Shown: positions 11,101 to 18,239 of the stretch, piece by piece
Layout: the number at the start of each line of letters is the position of its first letter
Numbering within the stretch: the stretch's first letter is position 1
NCBI GenBank assembly: GCA_025800365.1
Contig: JAOXRT010000083.1
Coordinates: forward strand, 62,001-126,000
Reading direction: 5' to 3'
DNA from: Cellvibrionaceae bacterium
GTDB lineage: Bacteria; Pseudomonadota; Gammaproteobacteria; Pseudomonadales; Cellvibrionaceae
Length of the DNA stretch: 64,000 bases
The notes under the pieces: model-generated
Told to the model about the DNA's origin: nothing
Databases searched by the model: none
Seen by the model: the letters and a program-made list of their open reading frames with translations, nothing else
Position numbers and translations under genes: made by a program

Positions 11101-11954
11101 CGATATACTCACCCGCAGGCGAGCTACTGCACTTTGAGCCACGTTTAACAGCAAGTGATAACTGGCAAATGCAAGCCCATATCGACGGTATGGAAGATGG
11201 CGGCTTTGCAATTAGTTGGCTTGAGGCCAGCCCTGGCGGAAAATTACAAACACAAATCCAAGTCTTTGACGCTAATGGCGAAGCCTTAAATGATGCAGTC
11301 ACAGTGGCAGAAAACGTTGAAAGCGCCCGTCCAGAAGTTGCGGGACTAAAAGACGGTACTGTGCTTGTCAGCTGGCTGGAGGGCGGCGAAGTCCAATTTG
11401 CTAATTACTCTGCTGACGGTTCCGAGTTGCTTTCAACGACCAGCATCGAAGCTGATCAAAGCAATGATATGATCGAGCCCCACGCTTTAGCTCTAAACGA
11501 TGGTGGCTTTTTAATCACTTGGGTGGAGCTAAGTGAGAATAGCCCCGTTGCCGTGTTCGGCATGCAGTACGATGCCAATGGAGAAGCTGTCGGCGAACGC
11601 TTTGTTGTCGAACCACTGAGCGATCAGCTGGTGAGCAATGCACTCATGCCTTCAGAGTCATCACCTATTGAACTCAACTATCAGCTGGGCACTGAAGAAG
11701 AGATTCAACTTAATGCGCCACAAGACGCTGAGTACGACTTCTCTGTTGCCGAGTATCACGAGGGCTTGGATTTAAGTGATGTGTTCTCAGGGGAAGATAC
11801 CGCAGCCATTAACTTTGCTAGCCAGCAGTTCAGCAGCAACGCGATCTCAGATGCCGAAATGGATTGGTTTTCCTTAGATGCGGCCTACAACTTTGGTTCT
11901 GAAGAAGGGATATTCAGCTTGGAGGATCTGCAAACTGCACACCTTGGTATTTAA
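8121..11954 (+). CDS. Giant Ig-like repeat protein with C-terminal seven-repeat region (paralogue 1)
   Basis: This 1277-residue protein is probably extracellular, and its function is unknown. No cysteine is visible. There is no Sec signal peptide or lipobox: it starts MASLLEVKDNRGS. Bacterial Ig-like modules of about 95 residues (pattern GxAxAGxxVxIYxNGxxIG...DGxWxF) cover about 25-510 and 613-705. A cadherin-like module is at about 515-607 (NDDSATT, VLKNDTDPDGD, ISDGKGGFD). Residues 805-1165 carry seven repeats of about 50 residues around DGGYVVSWQS and IYAQRFD. An acidic tail (GLDLSDVF, then ...LEDLQTAHLGI) ends the protein. It is paralogous end to end with the protein at 44412-48380. Similar architectures are often type I secretion substrates, but no RTX nonapeptides are visible and no transporter gene is nearby. 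An adhesin or matrix role is inference. Confidence 0.8.
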   Translation: MASLLEVKDNRGSIKGELSSGDKSDDSKLTLKGEAKAGSTVRIYDNGELIGSTKADKNGKWSFNTPKLEEGSHSFRVAEEGKKSKDVRSSDNFELTVDQTVDEATDLTLKDQDSELLNGAVHGNGELELSGKAEAGAKVEVINNGAVIAEVIVDENGQWNAALNLSDGEHSLQTRVTDEAGNSTDVSASAIKLNIDKNVANQPAVNSGADEVILPPGIIPSIGDPTNDNTPVISGSATVGSTVTLSVFNGNTGEIDNYGPITVDSSGTWSFQITNPLPDGVALFRAKASNDVGDSYTALELPIDTEIPEQPTIDYAIDNVGLYQNDLNDEDSTDDDVVELHGTAEANSLVIIYSNGAFIGFTKALGDGSWNFTPTSPMPEGDNSFVVTSTDSAGNASAPSEEFNLTLDRSVEDPVITHLVDDQGATTGNASAGQTTDDGEPLIIGEAEANALVDVYIDGNLIDQVSADDKGRWELQVDSPLAEGSHEVTAIQIDVAGNQSGESSSFEFDVLYNQGPDANDDSATTAVGRAVSVKVLKNDTDPDGDAIELVKITKQGGYGHAEIDKSGKVTYTPDNAVRLSEPVTDKVIYQISDGKGGFDKAVIKITLLPEHTKPTIDLATSSDRGWSDKDNITNDSTPTLQGDAAYGTVVTIYRDGVKIGTTKTNEHGRWKFTTKNIDDGDHNFSVSTKQLGQTLNSKDLKVTIDTEIYARADFTADTFTSAGGILLQLTANEKVRFTLRDDNNHLQNVNDTIDGSEARYISFANSAIFASHTYNAHFSDRAGNKSSNSDSFVYQNPPPVDPTAALKDGGYIVTFFKPALNAEDGFDVYAQRYNADGSETGPAFVVNSHRVDDQMVPDVVGLEDGGYVVSWQSYGQDGDAFGIYAQRFDSNDQAVGNEFLVNESTASDQHRAEITSLENGGFVISWVSEASDGTGRTIFARFYDENSDPVTAEMPLNDSDSSNVNYPSISNLSNGNVVITWESGNDEGVQLQLAIYSPAGELLHFEPRLTASDNWQMQAHIDGMEDGGFAISWLEASPGGKLQTQIQVFDANGEALNDAVTVAENVESARPEVAGLKDGTVLVSWLEGGEVQFANYSADGSELLSTTSIEADQSNDMIEPHALALNDGGFLITWVELSENSPVAVFGMQYDANGEAVGERFVVEPLSDQLVSNALMPSESSPIELNYQLGTEEEIQLNAPQDAEYDFSVAEYHEGLDLSDVFSGEDTAAINFASQQFSSNAISDAEMDWFSLDAAYNFGSEEGIFSLEDLQTAHLGI

Positions 11955-11980
11955 GGCAACCGCGTTTGCCTTTGGCAATA

Positions 11981-12011
11981 AGCGCTTAGCTTCAGGATGT
12001 TGCTGAGCGCT
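11981..12011. repeat. Inverted repeat after giant gene 1
   Basis: Arms AGCGCTTAGC and GCTGAGCGCT, with one wobble pair and an 11-nt loop, lie between the convergent ends of the giant gene and the lipoprotein gene. There is no T-run, so it is a possible but weak transcription end. Confidence 0.4.
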
Positions 12012-12097
12012 TAGTAATTCTGCTTACTGTTGCTAGGTCCTGTTAACTGCACAGCATGTTAATTTCCTAGCTCTCTGACCTTGTTCAGGCTACTCGA

Positions 12098-12562
12098 TCA
12101 ATCCGCCTGAATATAACTAAAACTCTCACACATCGGCATATCTTGGGCAGTACCGCTCATACTTAGCTTGAAGGATTCGGCCACCCTAGCCATGGTTTCT
12201 GCAGAGTTTCCACTCCACATGGCACTGACAATATCGTCGACTAAAAGAAGCGATAGCTGGCAACGGCTTTTGATACGCTCATGGTTACTATAGAGTAGCG
12301 CGACCTTAGTGCGAGAACGGCGGATCTCGTTAAGGTCATAACGCCATATAGACTTTCTCTCTCCATAGGCTTCCACTTCGCTCGCCAAGCCAATATTGTT
12401 TAGCAGCCAACGACTGTTGGTTTTACCTGGACGTATATCTCTCAAGGCCTGAGCAGAGACTGGCTGGGTAGCAGTGGAGTACTGGACATCCTTGGATAGA
12501 TCTACGACGGTGCAAGCCGCAAGATAGAAGCTACTTAGGAGTAGCAAAATAAGACGAGACAT
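12098..12562 (-). CDS. Small outer-membrane-type lipoprotein, BamE/SmpA-like
   Basis: This is a 154-residue predicted lipoprotein. The signal peptide MSRLILLLLSSFYLAAC ends in a lipobox LAAC with Cys17, and the next residue (T) does not signal inner-membrane retention. Residues 45-80 (RPGKTNSRWLLNNIG ... ERKSIWRYDL) resemble the BamE/SmpA module, where a GKT turn is followed by a helix and a Trp-Arg-Tyr strand. It lies at the far end of the flagellar/chemotaxis run, 55 bp after the DUF2802 gene, and faces the giant gene convergently. BamE proper is a Bam-complex subunit. This is more likely a relative than BamE itself. Confidence 0.6.
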   Translation of the reverse strand: MSRLILLLLSSFYLAACTVVDLSKDVQYSTATQPVSAQALRDIRPGKTNSRWLLNNIGLASEVEAYGERKSIWRYDLNEIRRSRTKVALLYSNHERIKSRCQLSLLLVDDIVSAMWSGNSAETMARVAESFKLSMSGTAQDMPMCESFSYIQAD

Positions 12563-12568
12563 ATGGCC

Positions 12569-12599
12569 CCCTATTACCCGAATTTAGATAGTAATAGGG
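12569..12599. repeat. Inverted repeat overlapping the lipoprotein ribosome site
   Basis: Arms CCCTATTAC and GTAATAGGG form a 9-bp stem with a 13-nt loop between the DUF2802 gene and the lipoprotein gene. On the minus-strand mRNA the second arm includes part of the AGGGGG element just before the lipoprotein ATG, so it could mask the ribosome site. Confidence 0.45.
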
Positions 12600-12617
12600 T
12601 TATCGGCCGCTAGGCCC

Positions 12618-13424
12618 TTAGGCTAAAGCAAATTTACTCATATTTTTATGCATGGTCGCCATGAGTTTTATTTCGGCCTTTGATAAACCGCTCTGACGCT
12701 CAATTTCATCTAGATCCAAACCCTCGTCCAGCATGGCTGAGGCGCGAGTATAAGGCGTCTGTTCTAGGTCCGGTTCAGGCTCATCTTCATAGCTATATGG
12801 CGTCTGTAGCAAATCCCCAGGCGCATTTGATTCGAGTGGTTCGTGATCAAAATGCTGTTCCGATAAGGCTTCCTGTTGTAACTGAGCACTTAAGCTATCT
12901 TGAAAGCTTGGCGCTAACTCATTTTCTTGTCGATCTTCCTGATAACTTTGCTCTGGGGCAAAAGCTTGTTCAGGCATGCTTACTTGATCAACTGGCTTTG
13001 CTTGAGATAAGCCAGATTCTTGTTCAAGCGCGGCTAGGCTGGCCAACAAACTTTGCTGTTGAGCCTGTAGCTCTCTAAGATCTTTAGCCACCACAGTATC
13101 AGGCGTTTCAGACGCATTATGTTCCTGCTCAGCTGAGTATGGCTGTTTAGTATGCTGCTCAATTGAGCTGACTTGCCCAGCAAACTGAGCAGGTTCAACC
13201 AGATTGAGGCGCGGGCCGCCATCAGCCTCTAAAGACTTGATCCTGCGACCCAAACCAATATTACTCGCATTGATAGATTTAAGCTCCTGTCGAGCACGTT
13301 GCAAATCCTGCAGCTGTCTTTGGATTTGGCGATTCTGACGCCAGTAACTGACACATAGAAGCAGTACTCCTAATGCTAAGCCAGCACCTATATAAACAGT
13401 GGGATGCAACATTGCTGCGAACAT
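12618..13424 (-). CDS. DUF2802 family membrane-anchored protein of the chemotaxis locus
   Basis: This 268-residue protein has an N-terminal membrane helix (HPTVYIGAGLALGVLLLCVS) and a coiled-coil stretch (RQNRQIQRQLQDLQRARQEL). A long Gln/Glu-rich low-complexity middle follows. The C-terminal DUF2802 segment is MLDEGLDLDEIERQSGLSKAEIKLM. Genes of this family sit next to cheW at the end of the Pseudomonas flagellar cluster, and their role is not defined. I chose the ATG at 13424 because GAGG lies 8 nt upstream and the helix then starts at the terminus. An upstream ATG at 13487 would overlap cheW by 20 bp. Confidence 0.75.
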   Translation of the reverse strand: MFAAMLHPTVYIGAGLALGVLLLCVSYWRQNRQIQRQLQDLQRARQELKSINASNIGLGRRIKSLEADGGPRLNLVEPAQFAGQVSSIEQHTKQPYSAEQEHNASETPDTVVAKDLRELQAQQQSLLASLAALEQESGLSQAKPVDQVSMPEQAFAPEQSYQEDRQENELAPSFQDSLSAQLQQEALSEQHFDHEPLESNAPGDLLQTPYSYEDEPEPDLEQTPYTRASAMLDEGLDLDEIERQSGLSKAEIKLMATMHKNMSKFALA

Positions 13425-13467
13425 ATTAAATGCCTCATTGCTATCAGTAACGAGTATGGCGACAGGC

Positions 13468-13965
13468 CTATACCGCCACCTCTTCATTATTAAGTTCTGC
13501 CCACTCTTCCTCAGTAAGCAACTTATCTAAGTCAACCAAAATAAGCAGTTCGTCATTTTTATGACAAACACCCTGAATGTACTTGGAGCTTTCATCGTTG
13601 CCGACATTCGGGGTGATCTCGATTTCAGACTGACGCAGATAGACCACTTCGGCCACCGAATCCACCAAAATACCGACCACATGACCATCGGCTTCAACAA
13701 TCACAATACGTGTATTATCGGTAATATCGGTAGAATCAAGATTAAAGCGCTCACGGGTATCAATCACGGTTACCACATTGCCGCGCAGATTGATGATCCC
13801 CAGAACATACTCTGAAGCCCCTGGAACCGGCGCTATTTCGGTATAACGCAAGACTTCTTGCACCTGCATTACGTTGATTCCATAAACCTCACCGGCGAGC
13901 TTAAAAGTCACCCATTGCAAGGTAGGATCATCATTTACATTCTCATCAATGGCGTTGGCCGACAT
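13468..13965 (-). CDS. cheW: Chemotaxis coupling protein CheW
   Basis: CheW is an adaptor linking CheA to chemoreceptors in the polar signalling array. The 165-residue product is a single CheW domain: VTFKLAGEVYGINVMQVQEV, then VPGASEYVLGIINLRGNVVTVID and GILVDSVAEVV. The ATG at 13965 has GAGGGAG 8 nt upstream and gives the family length; an ATG at 14016 adds 17 unlikely residues. It follows parC directly, whereas in Pseudomonas and Vibrio a parP gene lies between them. Confidence 0.93.
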   Translation of the reverse strand: MSANAIDENVNDDPTLQWVTFKLAGEVYGINVMQVQEVLRYTEIAPVPGASEYVLGIINLRGNVVTVIDTRERFNLDSTDITDNTRIVIVEADGHVVGILVDSVAEVVYLRQSEIEITPNVGNDESSKYIQGVCHKNDELLILVDLDKLLTEEEWAELNNEEVAV

Positions 13966-14101
13966 AATTTCGACTCCCTCAATACGATTTTTGGCCACAT
14001 TGGGCCCAACAGGCATTATTTCGCGTCAAAAATTTCACGCACCTGTTTTTAAATATAGTCGTTTGCAGGTTCTGTGCCAGGAGTAAACTGGAAAAAGTGC
14101 A

Positions 14102-14137
14102 CCCCTTGGTCGGAACATTAAACGACCACCCAAGGGG
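14102..14137 (-). terminator. Hairpin between parC and cheW
   Basis: The arms CCCCTTGG...TCG and CGACCACCCAAGGGG pair with a 4-nt bulge. On the minus strand the hairpin is followed by GTGCACTTTTTCC. It may terminate or attenuate the transcript between parC (stop at 14159) and cheW (start at 13965). Confidence 0.5.
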
Positions 14138-14158
14138 GTTATCGGCGGGAATTCAGAT

Positions 14159-15013
14159 TTATACAGCCTCAGCCCAATAAGCTTTTGTTGCATTATCGGC
14201 GCTAGCGTATAACTCATCCTCATTGCTAACGCTGCGCTGGCTAGAAATGCGCTGCTCGAGATAGCGATAAAGAGCTCCATAGGCCTGTACGCCTTTAGCT
14301 GAAGGCTGATACAAATTAGCCGGCACACCCAGTCGGCTGGCGTCACGAAGCTTTGTATCAATAGGAATATGCCCTGGCCACAGATCAACCGGGAACTCAT
14401 TGCGCAGCGATCTAACGGTCTGCTGGCAGGCCTGAGTACGTCGATCTACCATAGTTGGGACAACTACCCTATCGATTACCGTATCTAATGAGTGCTGCAC
14501 CATATCGACGGTTTGCTGCATTCGCGCAAAGCCCTGTAAGGATAAAAACTCAGCCTGCACGGGAATAATCAGACGAGTACTGGCTACCAAGGCATTGATC
14601 ATCAGCACACCTAGAGCCGGCGGACAGTCGATCAAGACCAGATCATAGTCCTCTTCGAGCAAACTAAGCACCTGGCCTAATATCAGACCAAACCCACGCT
14701 TATTCTGTGAGGTTCGCTCTAAGGTAATTAAACTTGGCGATGACGGAAGTAAGCTCAGCCCTTCATAGGGAAGCTCCACCACAATATCTTTGATTAAGTC
14801 TCGGCTTATTGGCCCCTCATGGTTCATCAACTCCGCCGACGATTGGCGCAGCGATTGAGGCTTAAGCCCAAAATAGCAGCTCATTGAGCCCTGTGCATCT
14901 AAGTCCACCAGCAACACTCGTTTACCGGCTTGGGCGGCATAGCCCCCCAGGGTTACTGCACTGGTTGTTTTACCTACGCCACCTTTTTGGTTGGCCACGG
15001 TCCAAACTTGCAT
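14159..15013 (-). CDS. parC: ParA-family ATPase of the chemotaxis locus (ParC)
   Basis: This is a 284-residue ParA/MinD-type ATPase. Walker A is KGGVGKTT at residues 10-17, VDLDAQGS follows the Walker A' position, and VLIDCPPALG is Walker B. In Vibrio and Pseudomonas the orthologue, ParC, positions the chemotaxis array at the flagellated pole with ParP. The gene lies after motD and before cheW, the parC position. No parP is present between it and cheW. It is not a chromosomal Soj, because no parB is near. It should not be confused with topoisomerase IV subunit A, also called parC. Confidence 0.85.
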   Translation of the reverse strand: MQVWTVANQKGGVGKTTSAVTLGGYAAQAGKRVLLVDLDAQGSMSCYFGLKPQSLRQSSAELMNHEGPISRDLIKDIVVELPYEGLSLLPSSPSLITLERTSQNKRGFGLILGQVLSLLEEDYDLVLIDCPPALGVLMINALVASTRLIIPVQAEFLSLQGFARMQQTVDMVQHSLDTVIDRVVVPTMVDRRTQACQQTVRSLRNEFPVDLWPGHIPIDTKLRDASRLGVPANLYQPSAKGVQAYGALYRYLEQRISSQRSVSNEDELYASADNATKAYWAEAV

Positions 15014-15274
15014 GATTGAATCCTCTCATTGCCACGACGGTAATGACTTGCCGCCTGCATTTCACCCTATAGGCCAAAGCTTGCCCTTTGACCACCAATT
15101 AACCACCTAACACCCTATTCAGGAAATACGTCGTGGATTACATAGGTATAAGAGCAAGGCCTGTACCAATATTTAATTTAGTAGCGGGGAGGAGACAGAT
15201 GGTTAATCAGGGTCGAGGCAACGATTTAAAGCAACAACTGAAATCCAGGACTAGAACTATGAGTAAAAAATTCC

Positions 15275-16264
15275 CTACTGAATTTCATCATTGCTATAGA
15301 GAACACCTTCCTCAGTTGCTTGTGGCTGAAGAATCAATGGCGGCAAGCTTTGCTCTTGTTCCTGTGCGGCGGCTTCGGCTTCTAACTCTCTCAATAAGCG
15401 CTGTTCAGCCATCCGCCGCATTTCTGCAATTGCGGAAGCTCGACTAGCTTCTCTATTCAGCTCACTTTGACTTAAGAAACTTTTTCCATCTTTGCTGGCC
15501 ATTTCCATGGCTGTGCGAGCATTAACTGTTATTCGTTCTGGCGCTCGGCGCGAGATCATCAAAACAACACGTCGATTTTGCTGCCGGCCTTCAACGGTAT
15601 TGTTATCAGCAATCGGCTGAAATTCTCCATAGCCCACTGCCGACAACCTTTGGGGACGTACACCATAGTTGATTAGCAATTTAACAATCGATGCTGCCCT
15701 TGCAGAAGACAACTCCCAGTTACTGGCGTAGCGCGAAGAGCTGATAGCTTGATTATCGGTATAGCCCTCCACTTGAATTTGGTTATCGTAGCCGCGCAGC
15801 TTTAAAGCGAGCTGTTCAAACAAAGATTTTGCAGCATCGGAAGCATCTGCACTTGCGCTGGCAAACAGAACATTCGAGTTTAGTTTTATTTCTAACCACA
15901 ACTCATTGCTGTCGAGCTCAACAAGCTCATCATTGATTAAATCAGCAAACTCACTGTTTAGCTCGCTCTCCATCTGATGTAAATCGGCCACCAAGGAAGG
16001 GCTGCTGCTTGCCCCACTGCCACCTGCTTGCTCAATAGGAATTATCGAGCCACTAGCAGACTCTAACGCAATGGGATTTGGCTTACGTGCTGGCGAGGTA
16101 AAGATCGCATTTAAACTAGTAGATAGCTCTTTGTACTTAGCTTCATTAAGCTGAGAGATAGAATACATCACCACAAAGAAGGCAAATAGCAAGGTAATAA
16201 AATCGGCGTAGGAAACCATCCAGCGATCTTGTTTTACTTCAATACTTGCTTGTCTGCGTCGCAT
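15275..16264 (-). CDS. motD: Flagellar motor protein MotD (MotB-like stator)
   Basis: This is the stator subunit that anchors the motor to peptidoglycan. It has 329 residues. The single membrane helix at about 17-37 contains the predicted proton-carrying Asp21 in WMVSYADFITLLFAFF. A plug/linker follows, then a C-terminal OmpA-like peptidoglycan-binding domain (VEGYTDNQAISSSRYASNWE, SARAASIV, SAVGYGEFQPIADN, RRVVLMI). The ATG at 16264 has TAGGTGG upstream. A TTG at 16288 that overlaps the motC stop is the alternative. It pairs with motC immediately upstream. Confidence 0.92.
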   Translation of the reverse strand: MRRRQASIEVKQDRWMVSYADFITLLFAFFVVMYSISQLNEAKYKELSTSLNAIFTSPARKPNPIALESASGSIIPIEQAGGSGASSSPSLVADLHQMESELNSEFADLINDELVELDSNELWLEIKLNSNVLFASASADASDAAKSLFEQLALKLRGYDNQIQVEGYTDNQAISSSRYASNWELSSARAASIVKLLINYGVRPQRLSAVGYGEFQPIADNNTVEGRQQNRRVVLMISRRAPERITVNARTAMEMASKDGKSFLSQSELNREASRASAIAEMRRMAEQRLLRELEAEAAAQEQEQSLPPLILQPQATEEGVLYSNDEIQ

Positions 16265-16284
16265 GCTGCCACCTACTCGCGCGC

Positions 16285-17031
16285 TCAATTACGCGGCAAG
16301 AACCCCTGCAGCTTAAGTTCGATACTGCGAGGATTTTCACCTTCAGCGATAGCCACAATTCCCTCGATAATCAGTTCTTTGAAAAGCGAATCAGCACTCA
16401 CCGATTGCTTAAGCTTGTTGGCAATAGGCAGTAAAAATAAGTTGGCAAAAGCTACACCATAAATAGTTGCGACAAAGGCAACGGCTATTCCGGGGCCAAG
16501 TTGAGCAGGATCGGATAAATTTTGCATGACATGAATTAAGCCGATCACCGCACCAATAATCCCTATTGTCGGCGCATAACCACCCATAGACTCATAAAAG
16601 CCGGCAGCATTATGGTCCCGCTGCTCTTGAGCAATAAGATCTATTTCCAATGTTTGCCGAATAGATTGCGTGTTGTTGCCATCAATTAAAAGCTGTAAGG
16701 CCTTACGAGCAAATCGATTCTTCTCTTTGTCCGCCAGCGGCTCTAAGCCTAATAAACCATCACGTCGGGCCACAACCGCCCAATTGACAACCTGTTTGAT
16801 CCCGCTATCAAAGGCCGGATAATCAGCGATAAAAATTCGCTTACCTAGACGAAGTGCCCGCTGTAGATTTGCCTGAGGAGTTTGTAAAACAGCTGCACCA
16901 ATAGTGCCACCCAACACGATTAGTGCGGCAGGGCCATTGAGCAATGATTGAAGGCTGCCGCCCTCAAGAAAATTCCCGCCGAGCAATGCTGCCGTACCAA
17001 TGGCAAGCCCGATGAGAGTTAATAAATCCAT
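16285..17031 (-). CDS. motC: Flagellar motor protein MotC (MotA-like stator)
   Basis: This is the MotA/PomA-type stator subunit that forms the ion channel with MotD. It has 248 residues and four hydrophobic segments: about 1-20, 30-50, 145-170 and 178-200. GGYAPTIGIIGAVIGLIHVM is the diagnostic loop and helix. The ATG overlaps the cheB stop as TAATG, with GAGG 7 nt upstream inside cheB, which suggests coupled translation. The motC-motD pair after cheB matches Pseudomonas. Confidence 0.93.
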   Translation of the reverse strand: MDLLTLIGLAIGTAALLGGNFLEGGSLQSLLNGPAALIVLGGTIGAAVLQTPQANLQRALRLGKRIFIADYPAFDSGIKQVVNWAVVARRDGLLGLEPLADKEKNRFARKALQLLIDGNNTQSIRQTLEIDLIAQEQRDHNAAGFYESMGGYAPTIGIIGAVIGLIHVMQNLSDPAQLGPGIAVAFVATIYGVAFANLFLLPIANKLKQSVSADSLFKELIIEGIVAIAEGENPRSIELKLQGFLPRN

Positions 17032-18086
17032 TAGCTAACCTCTGATAACTGCGAAGCAAACTGATGTAGTGGCAAGACATGATCACTTAGGTTAGCCCTG
17101 GCAACAGCCATCGGCATTCCGTAGATAACGGAGCTGGCTTCATCTTGGCTCCAGATAATACCGCCACGATTTTTAATCGCTCTGGCACCCTCACAACCAT
17201 CACTCCCCATCCCAGTGAGAACGACGCCAAATGAACGGCTGGCAAATGCCTCAGATGCCGATGTAAAAGTCAGATCAACTGATGGTTTATAGCTAACCGA
17301 AGCATCACCATCAATCACATCCAGTTTGAGGGGGTTTGATTTATTAAATAACAGTTGCTTACCACCTGGAGCTAGATAGGCTGTACCGGGCTCCATACTT
17401 TCACCATGCTCAGCATGGCGGACTTTTATCTGACACTCCCTGTCTAATCGTTCAGCAAATGCCATGGTAAAATTGGCCGGCATATGCTGCACCAAAACAA
17501 TTGGGATAGAAAAATCTGCCGGCAAAGCCGATAGCACTTCGGTTAATGCAACAGGCCCACCAGTAGACGCTCCGATTACGATAACCGCAGGCTTTTGGGC
17601 TGGAGCATGGCTCGCCAAAGTCTTTTTAAAAGCACTATCTGAGGTACTAAAGCCAGTCGCTGGTGCTGCGCTAGCAACAGCCGTATCACCTCTCATTGCC
17701 ACCGCTAAAATACGATCTTGCAAGGTTGTACTTAGCTTTCTTGAATCGCGCGAGAACTCAGCAAAGTTCTTTGCCATAAAATCAACGGCACCAGCCGACA
17801 AAGCATCCAAAGTAACTTGAGCGCCCTCGTAGGTAAGCGAGGAGAACATAATAATGGGAATGGGGTTGTTGGCCATGATTTCACGAACCGCGGTGACGCC
17901 ATCCATCTCAGGCATCTCATAGTCCATGGTGATTACATCAGGCTTTAACTCAGCAGCTTTCGCCACGGCTTCTTTGCCGTCATTAGCCACTGCAACAACT
18001 TCGATATCGGGGTGCGCCCCAATCATTTCTTTCAGACGGTTTTGAAAAAACAAAGAGTCGTCGACAATTAGTACTTTAACGGACAT
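17031..18086 (-). CDS. cheB: Chemotaxis protein-glutamate methylesterase/deamidase CheB
   Basis: CheB removes methyl groups from receptor glutamates and is activated by CheA phosphorylation. It has 351 residues. The receiver domain (1-125) has the phospho-acceptor Asp55 in ITMDYEMPEMDG. The esterase domain (about 165-350) has the catalytic triad Ser174 (IGASTGG), His201 (VQHMP) and Asp296 (TGMGSDG). The ATG at 18086 gives MSVKVLIVDD with GGAAGGG upstream. A TTG at 18140 is a less likely extension. It lies 153 bp after cheA, a gap that holds two hairpins. Confidence 0.95.
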   Translation of the reverse strand: MSVKVLIVDDSLFFQNRLKEMIGAHPDIEVVAVANDGKEAVAKAAELKPDVITMDYEMPEMDGVTAVREIMANNPIPIIMFSSLTYEGAQVTLDALSAGAVDFMAKNFAEFSRDSRKLSTTLQDRILAVAMRGDTAVASAAPATGFSTSDSAFKKTLASHAPAQKPAVIVIGASTGGPVALTEVLSALPADFSIPIVLVQHMPANFTMAFAERLDRECQIKVRHAEHGESMEPGTAYLAPGGKQLLFNKSNPLKLDVIDGDASVSYKPSVDLTFTSASEAFASRSFGVVLTGMGSDGCEGARAIKNRGGIIWSQDEASSVIYGMPMAVARANLSDHVLPLHQFASQLSEVS

Positions 18087-18137
18087 TACGCCCTTCCCCT
18101 TATAGCAGACCCAATCAATCCAAGTAGCAACTGCTTG

Positions 18138-18233
18138 CAAGGAACTCGCGTTCCTTGAACAGCTGTTGGCAGAGGCAGACTTGGCTCTCTATATCACTCG
18201 ACAGCAAGACATTTGCCAGCAATGCTGGCAAAT
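18138..18233. repeat. Two hairpins in the cheA-cheB gap
   Basis: One hairpin is ATTTGCCAG / CTGGCAAAT at 18211-18233, only 7 bp after the cheA stop. The other is CAAGGAAC / GTTCCTTG at 18138-18157. Neither has a T-run on the minus strand, so they may set mRNA stability between cheA and cheB rather than stop transcription. Confidence 0.5.
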
Positions 18234-18239
18234 AATCTT

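Noticed and set aside
8121-11954. RTX toxin
   Set aside because: The Asp/Gly-rich repeats are DGGxxVxW propeller-like units, not the GGxGxDxLx nonapeptides, and no hly-type activation genes are near.
15133-15447. Plus-strand open frame covering the parC-motD gap and the motD end
   Set aside because: It runs antisense into motD, has no good ribosome site and encodes no recognisable domain.
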